10,563 bases of DNA from JBOGOC01 sp050747525 (GCA_050747525.1 JBOGOC010000081.1:1-10563), one strand, 5' to 3'; shown: positions 1-6,814, counted from the first letter of the stretch. Numbers and translations are program-made. Notes: generated from the letters alone by a model not told the origin.

Positions 1-1398
1 GTCATGCCCGCTGGCGCCGCAGCCTGGCCCGACGGAGCCCTGGCCCTCGCGGCGCGCCGGTTGCTGCGGCAGGCGGCTCCCTGGGGCCCGCGGGCCGACC
101 GCGAGCTGCCCGGCCTGGCCGCGGCCATCGGCCTGATCTGGCGCGAGTCGTTCGAGACGATCCCGCTGGACGCGTGGGCCGCCCGCTCCACGCGCGATCC
201 CGGGCTCTGGCCCATGGGGCTCCTGCTGTCGCGCCAGCCCACCGACCCGGCCACGGGAGAATTCTGGACTCTGGACGCCGCGTCGTTCCTGCGCTCTCTG
301 GCCACGGCGCGCGGCATGGAGCCTCTGGCTCGGTGGTACCGCGACGCGCGACGCGCCGACGTGCACGAGCTCTTCAAGGAGATCTATGGAGAGTCGCTGC
401 GCGATGCCGAGAACCGGTGGCTCAAGTCGCTGAAGAGCGGCGACGCGGCCGCGCGGCGCGAGCCGAAGGGCTCGTCCGCCTCGGCGGTCCACGATCCCGA
501 GGCGGCCCGGCTCGCGGCGGCCGCGCGCGCGGCGTTCCGCGAAGGGGCCTTCGACCGCGCGGCCCTCCTGTCGGAGAAAGTCCTGGCCATGGAGGCGGCT
601 TCGGCGGAGGACAAGGCCTGGGCCGGCGTCACGCTGGGGCGCGCGCACGCCCGATCGGGCCGGCACGCTGCCGCCATCATATGGCTGCGCGACGAGCGCA
701 CGCGCGGCGGCTCCGAGACCGTGCGCGTGCTGGCCGATTACTGGCTGGAGATCCTGGGGCGCCCGCTCAACGGGCGCGCCGCGCGCGACGCGCTGATGCG
801 CGACGCCGAGCTGCAGTTGCTGGGGTTCGACTGGGAAAAGGCCGAGTCGAGCCTGCAGGCCGCGCTGGCGCTCGACCCGCTCAACCGCAAGGCGCACACC
901 ATGCTGGGGCAGGTCTACCTGTCCAAGTTCCAGTACTGGTACGACTTCGCCCTGCTGGACCGGGAGCTCCATCCCAGCGTGTCGAGCGCCGATCCCTACA
1001 TGTACCAGTACCTGGCGGACAAGGGACGCACGGAGCTGGCGCGAGCCGAGACCCTGCCCGACGATCTCCCCGGGAACCCGGCGATGCTCGACGCGGAGGA
1101 CGTCGCGCTGTCGACCGACTCCATGGCGTCGTCGCACTTCCTGGCGGGGAAGGCCCACTACCTGCGCGGTGACCTCGAAGCGGCCCGGCGCGAGATGGAG
1201 ACCGTGCTGGAGCTGGATCGGACGCGCGGCTCGCTGCCGGCCTACGCGCGCCTGTATCTCGCGCGCGTGGCGCAGACACGCGGAGATCAGGAGGAGGCGC
1301 GCCGGCAGCTCGAAGCCATCGTGAAGATGGCTCCCGCCGGGCGGGTCACCCGGCTCGCCCGCGAGGCGCTGGAGAAGCTGCCCCCGCCCGCGCGATGA
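1..1398 (+). CDS. Peptidase-MA-like / TPR repeat protein, 5'-truncated by the window edge
   Basis: The reading frame is open to base 1, so the gene probably begins upstream; the first in-frame ATG is at position 4. Numbering from that ATG there are 464 residues. Residues about 90-143 resemble the C-terminal end of peptidase-MA-like gluzincin domains: a helix with ASFLRSLATARG, then LARWYRDA, then LFKEIYGESL followed by a W-containing helix. The HExxH zinc motif would lie before the window, so catalytic activity cannot be judged. Residues about 165-230, 265-305 and 375-458 are Ala/Leu/Arg-rich helical hairpins of TPR type, for example AGKAHYLRGDLEAARREME and ALALDPLNRKAHTMLGQVYL. Such proteins are usually envelope or periplasmic scaffolds in diderm bacteria, but no substrate can be named. 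The last 53 bases overlap the 3' end of the convergent membrane-protein gene. The TPR part is clear; the peptidase-MA call is moderate. Confidence 0.8.
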   Translation, partial: VMPAGAAAWPDGALALAARRLLRQAAPWGPRADRELPGLAAAIGLIWRESFETIPLDAWAARSTRDPGLWPMGLLLSRQPTDPATGEFWTLDAASFLRSLATARGMEPLARWYRDARRADVHELFKEIYGESLRDAENRWLKSLKSGDAAARREPKGSSASAVHDPEAARLAAAARAAFREGAFDRAALLSEKVLAMEAASAEDKAWAGVTLGRAHARSGRHAAAIIWLRDERTRGGSETVRVLADYWLEILGRPLNGRAARDALMRDAELQLLGFDWEKAESSLQAALALDPLNRKAHTMLGQVYLSKFQYWYDFALLDRELHPSVSSADPYMYQYLADKGRTELARAETLPDDLPGNPAMLDAEDVALSTDSMASSHFLAGKAHYLRGDLEAARREMETVLELDRTRGSLPAYARLYLARVAQTRGDQEEARRQLEAIVKMAPAGRVTRLAREALEKLPPPAR

Positions 1399-1990
1399 CG
1401 CCGTGCCACCAGGCCCCCAGCAGGTAGGTCCATCCCGCCAGCACCGCTCCCACGGTCAGGCCCAGCGTGCACACCGCGCCGGCGGCCAGCCGGCCTCCGG
1501 GGGCCATGACCTGCCGCGCGTCCAGCTGTTCGATCAGAAGGAACAGATCGTCCGAGCGCAGGACCGAGAACCCTCCCGGAAGGACCGACGTGACCAGGAT
1601 CGAGCCGAGCAGATAATAGTCGGTCGCCACCGCCACGAACGGGGCCAGGGCCAGCACGACCCCCGGGCCGAACAGCCATCGCCGCCATTGCCACCATTCC
1701 AGAGTCCCGGAGGCCGCCGCGCGCAGCAGAGGGACGCCCACCAGCACGGCGGGGGAAAACTCGATGAGCACCGCCGGGACCTTCCAGCCTCCGGCCAGCA
1801 CGCGAGCGGCCCAGTCGAGCCAGCCGGCCGCCGCCACGTAGCCGTACCATCCAGCGAGAAGGCCGGCCACAGGAGGGCCGAGCTGTCTGAGGGGAGGCAT
1901 GCCCGGCGTCATGAGCCCTTCGATGGCATGCAGCAGGTCGTCCAGGGCCGCGCGCGGCCCGGCCGCCACCAGGGTCAGGACGAAGCGCAC
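1346..1990 (-). CDS. Hypothetical polytopic membrane protein, last gene of the peroxiredoxin-PspC operon
   Basis: A 214-residue protein of no recognised family. Hydrophobic stretches at about residues 37-58, 70-90, 105-138 and 168-196 suggest four or five membrane segments. A polar loop with SDDLFLLIEQLDARQ (about 146-160) lies before the last segment, and the N-terminal region (about 10-30) looks amphipathic. The tail is short and rich in Ala, Arg and Pro. The start is a GTG at 1990-1988, one base after the TGA of the LiaF-like gene (1994-1992), which implies translational coupling and membership of the same transcript. The 3' end runs 53 bases into the convergent TPR gene. Its position behind PspC- and LiaF-like genes suggests an envelope-related role, but that is only inference from context. 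Confidence 0.72.
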   Translation of the reverse strand: MRFVLTLVAAGPRAALDDLLHAIEGLMTPGMPPLRQLGPPVAGLLAGWYGYVAAAGWLDWAARVLAGGWKVPAVLIEFSPAVLVGVPLLRAAASGTLEWWQWRRWLFGPGVVLALAPFVAVATDYYLLGSILVTSVLPGGFSVLRSDDLFLLIEQLDARQVMAPGGRLAAGAVCTLGLTVGAVLAGWTYLLGAWWHGVIARAGAASPAPRGRAG

Positions 1991-1991
1991 C

Positions 1992-3008
1992 TCAAGCGCC
2001 GCCGTCCGTCTCCACGTTCACGGTGGAGAAGGGGAGCTCGAGGTTGATCTCGTAGCGCGACGTGTCGGTTCCCATCTCGCCCGGCGGGCACGCCGTGGAA
2101 ACCAGCCGCCGGGCCCGGCGCTTGCGGGGAGGGAGGGCGTCGCCCTTCAGCACGTTGAGGGCGCGATCGCGGGAGAGCACGAAGCAGGTCCCCGCGGGCA
2201 GGCCGATGCGCACGTTGGCGGCGCCCCCTTCGAGATGCACGTTCACCCGGCGCCGCGGCTGGCCCAGCCGGATCCGGGTGGTGGTGGCCGCGAGATCCAG
2301 GTCCACCATGTCCAGATCGAACGCTCGCAGGTCCAGCTCGGTCGACGAGGCGATCAGGTCGCCTCTCACCGCCACGGGCGATCCCGACCCCAGGCGGGCA
2401 TCCCACAGGTCGTGTCTGGCGCCGAAGGGGACCACGAGGGTCAGCCCGGATTCCCTCCCTTCGGTGCCCAGCCACAGATCCCCCTCGCTGCTGCAGGCCC
2501 ACGCGGGCTCCTCGTCGAGGTAGCGCAGCGTGCCGGCGATTCCGGGCGCCTTGTCCGGCGCTTCGGGCAGCGGCTCGGTGACCAGCCTCACCCGCGACAC
2601 CGTCGCGTTCAGGTGAAGGCGCGCCGCCGCGCTGCGCAACGGGCCGGGGCAGGAGACTCCCACCGCACGGCCACGCTCCAGATCCTCGAACCCTCCCTTG
2701 ACGCCGTCGCGGTACCACGACACGGTCAGCATCGTGGCCGACACCACCATCAGAGGCCCGAGCAGGCTCAGCATGTGCAGGCGCGTAGGGACGAAGATCG
2801 ATCGGAGCCCGATGGAGATGAGCAGCAGCGGCCACAGTCTCACCAGATCGAACCACACACCCCAGCCGAGACGGCCCAGCGTGTTGAAAAGCAGCACCAC
2901 GCCCAGGCAGATGAGGGTCGTGCCGAAGGAGAGCCCCTTGTAGGCGCGGCGACGGTTGGCCAGCCGGCGCGCGGCCGTGTCCTGCGTGCCCGGACTGTCA
3001 GCGGGCAT
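1992..3008 (-). CDS. LiaF-like / DUF5668 transmembrane protein with beta-rich C-terminal domain
   Basis: A 338-residue protein. The N-terminus carries a short basic cytoplasmic stretch and then three hydrophobic segments at about 27-45, 55-73 and 77-98. Its pattern LGVVLLFNTLGRLGWG ... LWPLLLISIGL is characteristic of the LiaI/LiaF-like transmembrane (DUF5668) region. Residues about 125-338 form a beta-strand-rich domain with repeated short hydrophobic alternations (ELDLRAFDLDMVDLDLAATT, then VNVHLEGGAANVRIGLPAG). This resembles the C-terminal domain of LiaF-type proteins, which sense or modulate cell-envelope stress in Firmicutes. In diderm bacteria the role is not well defined. The ATG at 3008-3006 overlaps the end of pspC by 11 bases, and the stop is one base before the next GTG start, so it sits in the middle of the operon. 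Family assignment is fairly firm; function is inferred. Confidence 0.82.
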   Translation of the reverse strand: MPADSPGTQDTAARRLANRRRAYKGLSFGTTLICLGVVLLFNTLGRLGWGVWFDLVRLWPLLLISIGLRSIFVPTRLHMLSLLGPLMVVSATMLTVSWYRDGVKGGFEDLERGRAVGVSCPGPLRSAAARLHLNATVSRVRLVTEPLPEAPDKAPGIAGTLRYLDEEPAWACSSEGDLWLGTEGRESGLTLVVPFGARHDLWDARLGSGSPVAVRGDLIASSTELDLRAFDLDMVDLDLAATTTRIRLGQPRRRVNVHLEGGAANVRIGLPAGTCFVLSRDRALNVLKGDALPPRKRRARRLVSTACPPGEMGTDTSRYEINLELPFSTVNVETDGGA

Positions 3009-3489
3009 CGGAGCGTGCCCCGCCGATCTTGAACGACCGCACCAGCATCAGCACCCCCAGTGCGATCACCACCACCGGCCAGAGCACGCGCCATCGCCAG
3101 AAGCGCAGGATGTCCCACGGAAGTAGACCAAGGTTCAGCAGCAGGAAGAGGACCCCCACGGCGACGAAGAGGATCCCTCCCACCAGGCTGGCATCGGGAG
3201 GGAGCGAGACGCCGGCCGCGGGAGGCGGGCCTTCCAGGGACACGGTCCCTTCCGGCGGCATGCCCGCGTCGGGGGAGGCGGGCTCGGGCTCCAGCGGGAT
3301 GATCAGCCATCCCGCCAGGTAGCCAATCAGCGCCGCGGCCGCGAAGGGCGGGATGAAGATCGACGCCACGAACGCGAGGCGCACGATCACCGGATCGGCC
3401 TCCAGATAGCGCGCCAGCCCGCCGCACACGCCGGCGATCTTGCGATCGTGGCGCAGCCGGAACAGGCGGCTTTCGGTCTCTACAGCGAT
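2998..3489 (-). CDS. pspC: PspC-domain membrane protein, probable AUC start
   Basis: The family is clear from residues about 8-66: RLRHDRKIAGVCGGLARYLE, then ADPVIVRLAFVASIF, then a membrane segment ending AGWLIIPLE, the standard PspC domain. A Pro-rich linker (about 67-100) leads to two more hydrophobic segments (about 101-122 and 135-152) with the LiaF-like pattern LWPVVVIALGVLMLV. PspC proteins act at the inner membrane in envelope-stress responses. Start choice is the oddity. The only in-frame ATG (3648) and GTG (3609) lie deep inside the peroxiredoxin gene and would add meaningless sequence. A strong AGGAGG at 3502-3497 is followed after 7 bases by ATC (3489-3487), giving 163 residues. 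AUC is a rare but documented initiator. A CTG further in, or a base error, is the alternative. The gene overlaps the peroxiredoxin stop by 10 bases, so the two are almost certainly co-transcribed. Confidence 0.82.
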   Translation of the reverse strand: MAVETESRLFRLRHDRKIAGVCGGLARYLEADPVIVRLAFVASIFIPPFAAAALIGYLAGWLIIPLEPEPASPDAGMPPEGTVSLEGPPPAAGVSLPPDASLVGGILFVAVGVLFLLLNLGLLPWDILRFWRWRVLWPVVVIALGVLMLVRSFKIGGARSDAR

Positions 3490-3917
3490 GCCAGCACCTC
3501 CTGAGGATGCGTGGACGGGCTCACCTTGGGGTACGCCTGCGCGATGCGCCCGTCCTCGCCGATGACGTAGGTGATGCGCCGGGCATATTCCGCGTCGGCG
3601 GTGTCGCACGCCCCGTACGCCAGTCCCAGGCTGCGGGACGTGTCGCACAGCAGCGGGAAGGGATAGGAGAACTTCTTCGCGAAGGCCGCATTGTCCGCGG
3701 CGGTGTCGAAGCTGGCGCCCAGGATCTCCGTCCTCTTCGCTTTGAACTCGTCATATTGGTCGCGGAACCCGCGACCTTCGGCGGTTCAGCCAGGGGTGTC
3801 GGCCTTCGGGTAGAACCAGAGGATGACGCGCCGCCCCTTGAAGTCTCCCAGACGCACCGTCTTGCCGCTGTGATCGGTCACGCTGAAATCGGGTGCCTGA
3901 TCGCCCACCTCGAGCAT
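3480..3917 (-). CDS. bcp: Bcp-type peroxiredoxin, selenoprotein with in-frame UGA as Sec44
   Basis: A thiol/selenol peroxidase of the AhpC/TSA superfamily (Bcp/PrxQ group), which reduces hydroperoxides in the cytoplasm. The ATG at 3917-3915 has AGGAGG 6 bases upstream. The first 43 residues are typical: GDQAPDFSVTDHSGKTVRL, then a strand VILWFYPKADTPG. The next codon is TGA (3788-3786), exactly where the family has its peroxidatic Cys (TPGC). The frame then continues without a break for 101 codons with family-like sequence: TAEGRGFRDQYDEF, then LGASFDTAADNAAFAKKF, then PFPLLCDTS, LGLAYGACD, ARRITYVIGEDGRI and a terminal THPQEVLASL, ending at TAG (3482-3480). Total length is 145 residues with Sec, close to the family norm of about 150. 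A SECIS-like hairpin follows the UGA. The resolving-Cys position five residues later is Arg49, so a 1-Sec mechanism is likely. The alternative is a nonsense mutation, which intact downstream coding argues against. Confidence 0.88.
3497..3502 (-). promoter_or_regulatory. Shine-Dalgarno AGGAGG that sets the pspC start
   Basis: On the minus strand AGGAGG lies inside the last codons of the peroxiredoxin gene, 7 bases before the ATC codon proposed as the pspC initiator. It is as strong as the AGGAGG before the peroxiredoxin ATG. It argues against the upstream ATG or GTG codons, which sit more than 100 bases further 5'. Confidence 0.6.
3758..3776 (-). promoter_or_regulatory. Putative bacterial SECIS hairpin for Sec insertion
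   Basis: In the mRNA sense, GGTCGCGG (3776-3769), loop GTT (3768-3766) and CCGCGACC (3765-3758) form a perfect 8-bp stem with a 3-nt loop. Nine bases separate the UGA from the stem and 17 separate it from the apical loop. Bacterial SECIS elements lie in the coding sequence just after the UGA, with the loop about 16-37 nt away and a G among the first loop bases. All three features are met. The hairpin would bind SelB. The assignment is by geometry, not by a covariance search. Confidence 0.75.
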
Positions 3918-3974
3918 GCGGGACCTCCTCAGGAATTGAAGGACGGATCGAAGCCGTCGCACTATCACGGAACG

Positions 3975-4003
3975 ATTCTAGCGCCCTCCGGCCCCATGAT
4001 AAA
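3975..4003 (-). promoter_or_regulatory. Possible sigma70-like promoter for the peroxiredoxin operon
   Basis: On the minus strand a TAGAAT hexamer (3980-3975, five of six consensus positions) lies 17 bases after TTTATC (4003-3998, three of six). It sits in the only divergent gap, about 60 bases upstream of the peroxiredoxin ATG. The -35 is weak and overlaps the intergenic edge near the methyltransferase start. No equally good promoter was seen for the opposite strand. Confidence 0.3.
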
Positions 4004-4013
4004 GTCATCCTTC

Positions 4014-4832
4014 ATGGACACGAGACAGCGGACCGCGGGCACGTACGACCTGGCGTCGGACACCTATGACGACCCGGTCCTCTCGTTCTGGGAGCGGTTC
4101 GGGCGCCGCACCGTGCAGAGACTCGACATTCCTCGCGGGGCGCGGGTGCTCGATGCCTGCTGCGGCTCGGGGGCGTCGGCGCTCCCCGCCGGAGAGCGCG
4201 TGGGCCCGGAAGGGAGCGTCCTGGGCGTGGACCTCGCGCAGAATCTGCTGTCGCTCGCCCGCGCCAAGGCTGCCGACAGCGGCCTCGCGCAGGTGTCGTT
4301 CCGCCAGGGAGACATCGCGTCGCTGGGGCTCCCCGACGCCGCCTTCGATGCCGTGATCTGCGTGTTCGGCATCTTCTTTCTCGACGACATGGCGGGCGGG
4401 GTGCGCGAGCTGTGGCGCATGGTCCGCCCCGGCGGGGTGCTGGCGGTCACCACGTGGGGGAAGGGGGTGTTCGGCCCGGCCGACGGCATCTTCTGGGAGG
4501 AGGTGCGCAGTGAACGCCCGGACCTGGACCGCGCCTTCGCACCCTGGGACCGGATCGGCGACGCGGCGGCGCTGCGCGCGCTGCTGGCCGAAGGAGGCGT
4601 GCCGGCGGCCGCCACGATCGAAATGGAGCCGGGAGAGCATCCGCTGCGCGAGACCGCAGACTTCTGGCGGATCGTGATGGGCTCGGGCTACCGGGCCACG
4701 GTGGAGCAGCTCGATCCCGCCGCGCGCCTGCGGCTGCGCGGGAAGCTGGAGCGCCGGCTGCGCGAGGATGACGTGCGCAGCCTGGGCGCGGACGTGGTGT
4801 ACGCGGCGGCCCGCAAGCCGGCCCACGGATGA
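4014..4832 (+). CDS. Class I SAM-dependent methyltransferase (UbiE-like)
   Basis: A 272-residue Rossmann-fold methyltransferase. Motif I is VLDACCGSGA at residues 45-54. The acidic residue that binds the SAM ribose is Asp73 in LGVDLA. The adenine-contacting region is RQGDIASLGLP (97-107), and the post-motif is MVRPGGVLAVTTWGKG (136-151). The N-terminal YDLASDTYDD resembles UbiE/COQ5-type proteins, but no substrate can be deduced. The start at ATG 4014 is chosen because the family sequence begins there. ATG 3996 is in frame and would add six residues, and neither has a clear ribosome binding site. The stop overlaps the start of the next methyltransferase (ATGA, 4829-4832), so the two are translationally coupled. 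It is divergent from the peroxiredoxin operon. Confidence 0.88.
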   Translation: MDTRQRTAGTYDLASDTYDDPVLSFWERFGRRTVQRLDIPRGARVLDACCGSGASALPAGERVGPEGSVLGVDLAQNLLSLARAKAADSGLAQVSFRQGDIASLGLPDAAFDAVICVFGIFFLDDMAGGVRELWRMVRPGGVLAVTTWGKGVFGPADGIFWEEVRSERPDLDRAFAPWDRIGDAAALRALLAEGGVPAAATIEMEPGEHPLRETADFWRIVMGSGYRATVEQLDPAARLRLRGKLERRLREDDVRSLGADVVYAAARKPAHG

Positions 4833-5641
4833 GCACCCCCGACATCCTGTCCTACTACGAAGGAGGCGCCGAGCAGGGGCGGCTCGAAGGCGCGGGGGCC
4901 CTGGAGCTGCAGCGCACCCAGGACATCGCGCGGCGGTGGCTCCCTCCCCCGCCCGCCGTGGTGCTGGACGTGGGAGGAGGCCCCGGGGTCTACGCGCGCT
5001 GGCTCGCCTCGCTGGGCTACGAGACGCACCTGGTGGACGTCCAGCCCTCGCACGTCGAGCAGGCGCGCGCCGCGTCCGCCGCCGACCCCCGCCCCATCGC
5101 CTCGGCCGCCGTGGGAGACGCGCGGCGCCTCGATCAGCGCGACGCCAGCGTCGAGGCCGTCCTGCTGCTGGGCCCGCTGTACCACCTCACCGAGCGCCCC
5201 GACCGCGAGCAGGCGCTGCGCGAGTGCCGGCGCGTGCTGCGCCCCGGCGGAGTGGTGATCGCGGCCGCCATCTCGCGCTTCGCGTCGCTGCTGGATGGAC
5301 TTCGCTCGGGCTTCCTGGATGACCCGGCGTTCGCGGGGATCGTCGCGGAGGATCTCGCGAGCGGCCAGCACCGCAATCTCACGCGGCACCCGTTCTGGTT
5401 CACCACCGCCTACTTCCACCGGCCCGAGGAGCTGGACACCGAGATGCGCAACGCAGGGCTGCACCCGCTCGCCGTGCTGGCGGTGGAGGGGCCCGCATGG
5501 CTCCTTCCCGACGTGGGGCAGCGCCTGGCCGACGAGGAACGCCGGGCCCGCCTCATGGACGCCCTGCGGCAGGTGGAAGCCGAGCCGTCTCTCATGGGAG
5601 TCAGCGCCCACCTGCTGGCCATCGGGAGGAAGGCGTCCTGA
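4829..5641 (+). CDS. Class I SAM-dependent methyltransferase, second of a pair
   Basis: A 270-residue methyltransferase. Motif I is VLDVGGGPGVYARWL (45-59) and the ribose-binding acid is Asp70 in THLVDVQ. Then come VGDARRLD (95-102), the strand VEAVLLLGPLYHL (108-120) and the post-motif VLRPGGVVIAAAISRF (136-151). The C-terminal half has FLDDPAF, RHPFWFTTAYFHRPEEL and a final strand SAHLLAIGRK. The sequence differs clearly from the upstream methyltransferase, so this is not a tandem duplication. The substrate is unknown. The start codon overlaps the preceding stop by 4 bases. Confidence 0.9.
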   Translation: MSTPDILSYYEGGAEQGRLEGAGALELQRTQDIARRWLPPPPAVVLDVGGGPGVYARWLASLGYETHLVDVQPSHVEQARAASAADPRPIASAAVGDARRLDQRDASVEAVLLLGPLYHLTERPDREQALRECRRVLRPGGVVIAAAISRFASLLDGLRSGFLDDPAFAGIVAEDLASGQHRNLTRHPFWFTTAYFHRPEELDTEMRNAGLHPLAVLAVEGPAWLLPDVGQRLADEERRARLMDALRQVEAEPSLMGVSAHLLAIGRKAS

Positions 5642-5649
5642 GAGGCGCG

Positions 5650-6060
5650 ATGGCGAAGGTGGTGGCCGGAGGGCTGGCCGGCGGCGTGGTGCTGCTGATC
5701 TGGCGGGCGCTCTTTCACGCCGTGGTCCCGGAGGCGGCCCTGTGCGGGGCCGGCGTGCCGCCGGTGTGGGACCTTCCGGCCCGCCCCCTGCTGCGCGAGC
5801 TGCTGGGGGACGTGGGCGCCGCCATGATCGCCGCGTGGGTCCTGTCGCGCGTTCCGTCCGGCCGGCGCGGCCGCGTCTGGATGGCGGCCGCCCTCGGGCT
5901 GCTCGCCTGGTTCACGCAGGGCTTCCCCCTGTGGAACTGGCACGGCGCCACGGCCGGCTTCGTGCTGGCCGAGGGGATCCGGCAGGTGACGGGATGGGCG
6001 CTGGCCGGCGGCGCCATCGATGCCGTGATGCGCCTGACCGACAAGGGCGGCCCCGCGTGA
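5650..6060 (+). CDS. Small hypothetical membrane protein
   Basis: A 136-residue protein with about four hydrophobic segments: residues 4-26, 50-67, 76-91 and 98-126. Conserved-looking features are GFPLWNWHGATAGFVLAE (91-108) and GWALAGGAIDAVMR (115-128). I do not recognise a named family. The start at ATG 5650 follows the methyltransferase stop by 8 bases. The preceding GGGAGGAAGG provides a purine-rich ribosome binding region inside the end of that gene. Its stop overlaps the GTG of the DUF4336 gene (GTGA, 6057-6060). The context places it in the methyltransferase operon, but nothing shows its function. Confidence 0.78.
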   Translation: MAKVVAGGLAGGVVLLIWRALFHAVVPEAALCGAGVPPVWDLPARPLLRELLGDVGAAMIAAWVLSRVPSGRRGRVWMAAALGLLAWFTQGFPLWNWHGATAGFVLAEGIRQVTGWALAGGAIDAVMRLTDKGGPA

Positions 6061-6737
6061 CACCGCTGGAGCTCCTGGCCCCCGATCTATGGGTCGTCGA
6101 TCGCCCGCAGCGGGCCGCCGGGTTCGAGCTGGGGCACAGGATGACCGTGCTCCGGCTCGCCTCCGGGAAGCTGCTGATCCACTCTCCCGTGGCGCTCGAC
6201 GAAGAGACCGCGTCGCAGGTCGACGCGCTGGGCGAGGTGGCCTTCATCGTCGCGCCGAGCCTGATGCACAACCTGCATCTGGGGCCCTGGCTCGATCGCT
6301 ACGACACCGCCCAGTTCAACGCGCCGGCCGGGTTCGAGCGGCGCAACGCCGCGCTGCGTCAGCCCCGCGTGCTGACGTCGGACCCGGCGTCCTTCCGGGA
6401 TCCCGGCCTGATCCACGAAGCCCTGGAGGGGATCCCGAAGATCAACGAGGTGGTCTTCCTGCACCGCCCCTCGAAGACCCTGATCGTGGCCGACCTGATC
6501 TTCAACCTTCCCCCGGCGGATGGGTGGATGCAGAGCGTGCTGCAGCGCGCCAACGGGATCGCCGGGCGCGCCGCCCCCTCGCGGCTGTTCCGCCTGCACA
6601 TCAGGAGGCGCGAGGCCCTGCGCCGGTCTCTCGATGTCGTGCTCTCGTGGGAGTTCGACCGACTCGTCCCCGGCCACGGCCGGGTGATCGAGGCGGGGGG
6701 ACACGGGGTCCTGAGAACCGCTTTTCCCTGGCTCTGA
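6057..6737 (+). CDS. DUF4336 protein, metallo-beta-lactamase-like fold
   Basis: A 226-residue protein starting at GTG 6057, which overlaps the previous stop by 4 bases. The features match the DUF4336 family: LWVVDRPQ at the N-terminus, RMTVLRLASGKLLIHSPVAL (28-47), FIVAPSLMHNLHLGPWLDRY (63-82) where other metallo-beta-lactamases have their first zinc motif, then EVVFLHRPSKTLIVADLIFNL (131-151) and VPGHGRVIE (204-212). The family is thought to have a metallo-beta-lactamase fold with a changed metal site: here MHNLHLG replaces HxHxDH. No activity is established for it. It closes the four-gene methyltransferase operon. Confidence 0.87.
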   Translation: MTPLELLAPDLWVVDRPQRAAGFELGHRMTVLRLASGKLLIHSPVALDEETASQVDALGEVAFIVAPSLMHNLHLGPWLDRYDTAQFNAPAGFERRNAALRQPRVLTSDPASFRDPGLIHEALEGIPKINEVVFLHRPSKTLIVADLIFNLPPADGWMQSVLQRANGIAGRAAPSRLFRLHIRRREALRRSLDVVLSWEFDRLVPGHGRVIEAGGHGVLRTAFPWL

Positions 6738-6814
6738 ACCCCGTAGATCGGCGTATGCTTGAGTCACTCGCCGACTGCCCCGGCGTCCCGGCCAAGCTCC
6801 ATGGAGGTGCCTCG

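Noticed and set aside
1899..3032. A 377-residue plus-strand open frame opposite the LiaF-like gene
   Set aside because: It is antisense to a well-supported gene, rich in Arg, His and Gln, and shows no domain. Such frames arise by chance in GC-rich coding DNA.
3480..3917. Peroxiredoxin as a pseudogene with a nonsense mutation
   Set aside because: There is one in-frame TGA only, exactly at the catalytic position, with no other lesion and a SECIS-like hairpin directly after it. A random nonsense mutation would rarely meet all three conditions.
3786..3968. Stand-alone 60-residue protein ending at TGA 3788-3786
   Set aside because: It stops in mid-domain right after TPG, and its N-terminal extension lies before the ATG with the good ribosome binding site. 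The downstream frame continues the family sequence, so it is the first part of the selenoprotein.
3507..4013. N-terminal extension of the first methyltransferase back to 3507
   Set aside because: The extra residues are antisense to the peroxiredoxin and unlike any methyltransferase N-terminus. The family sequence starts at ATG 4014.
5295..6737. A 480-residue version of the DUF4336 protein
   Set aside because: The extension overlaps the second methyltransferase and the membrane protein in another phase and has no family-like sequence. GTG 6057 with the 4-base overlap is the natural start.
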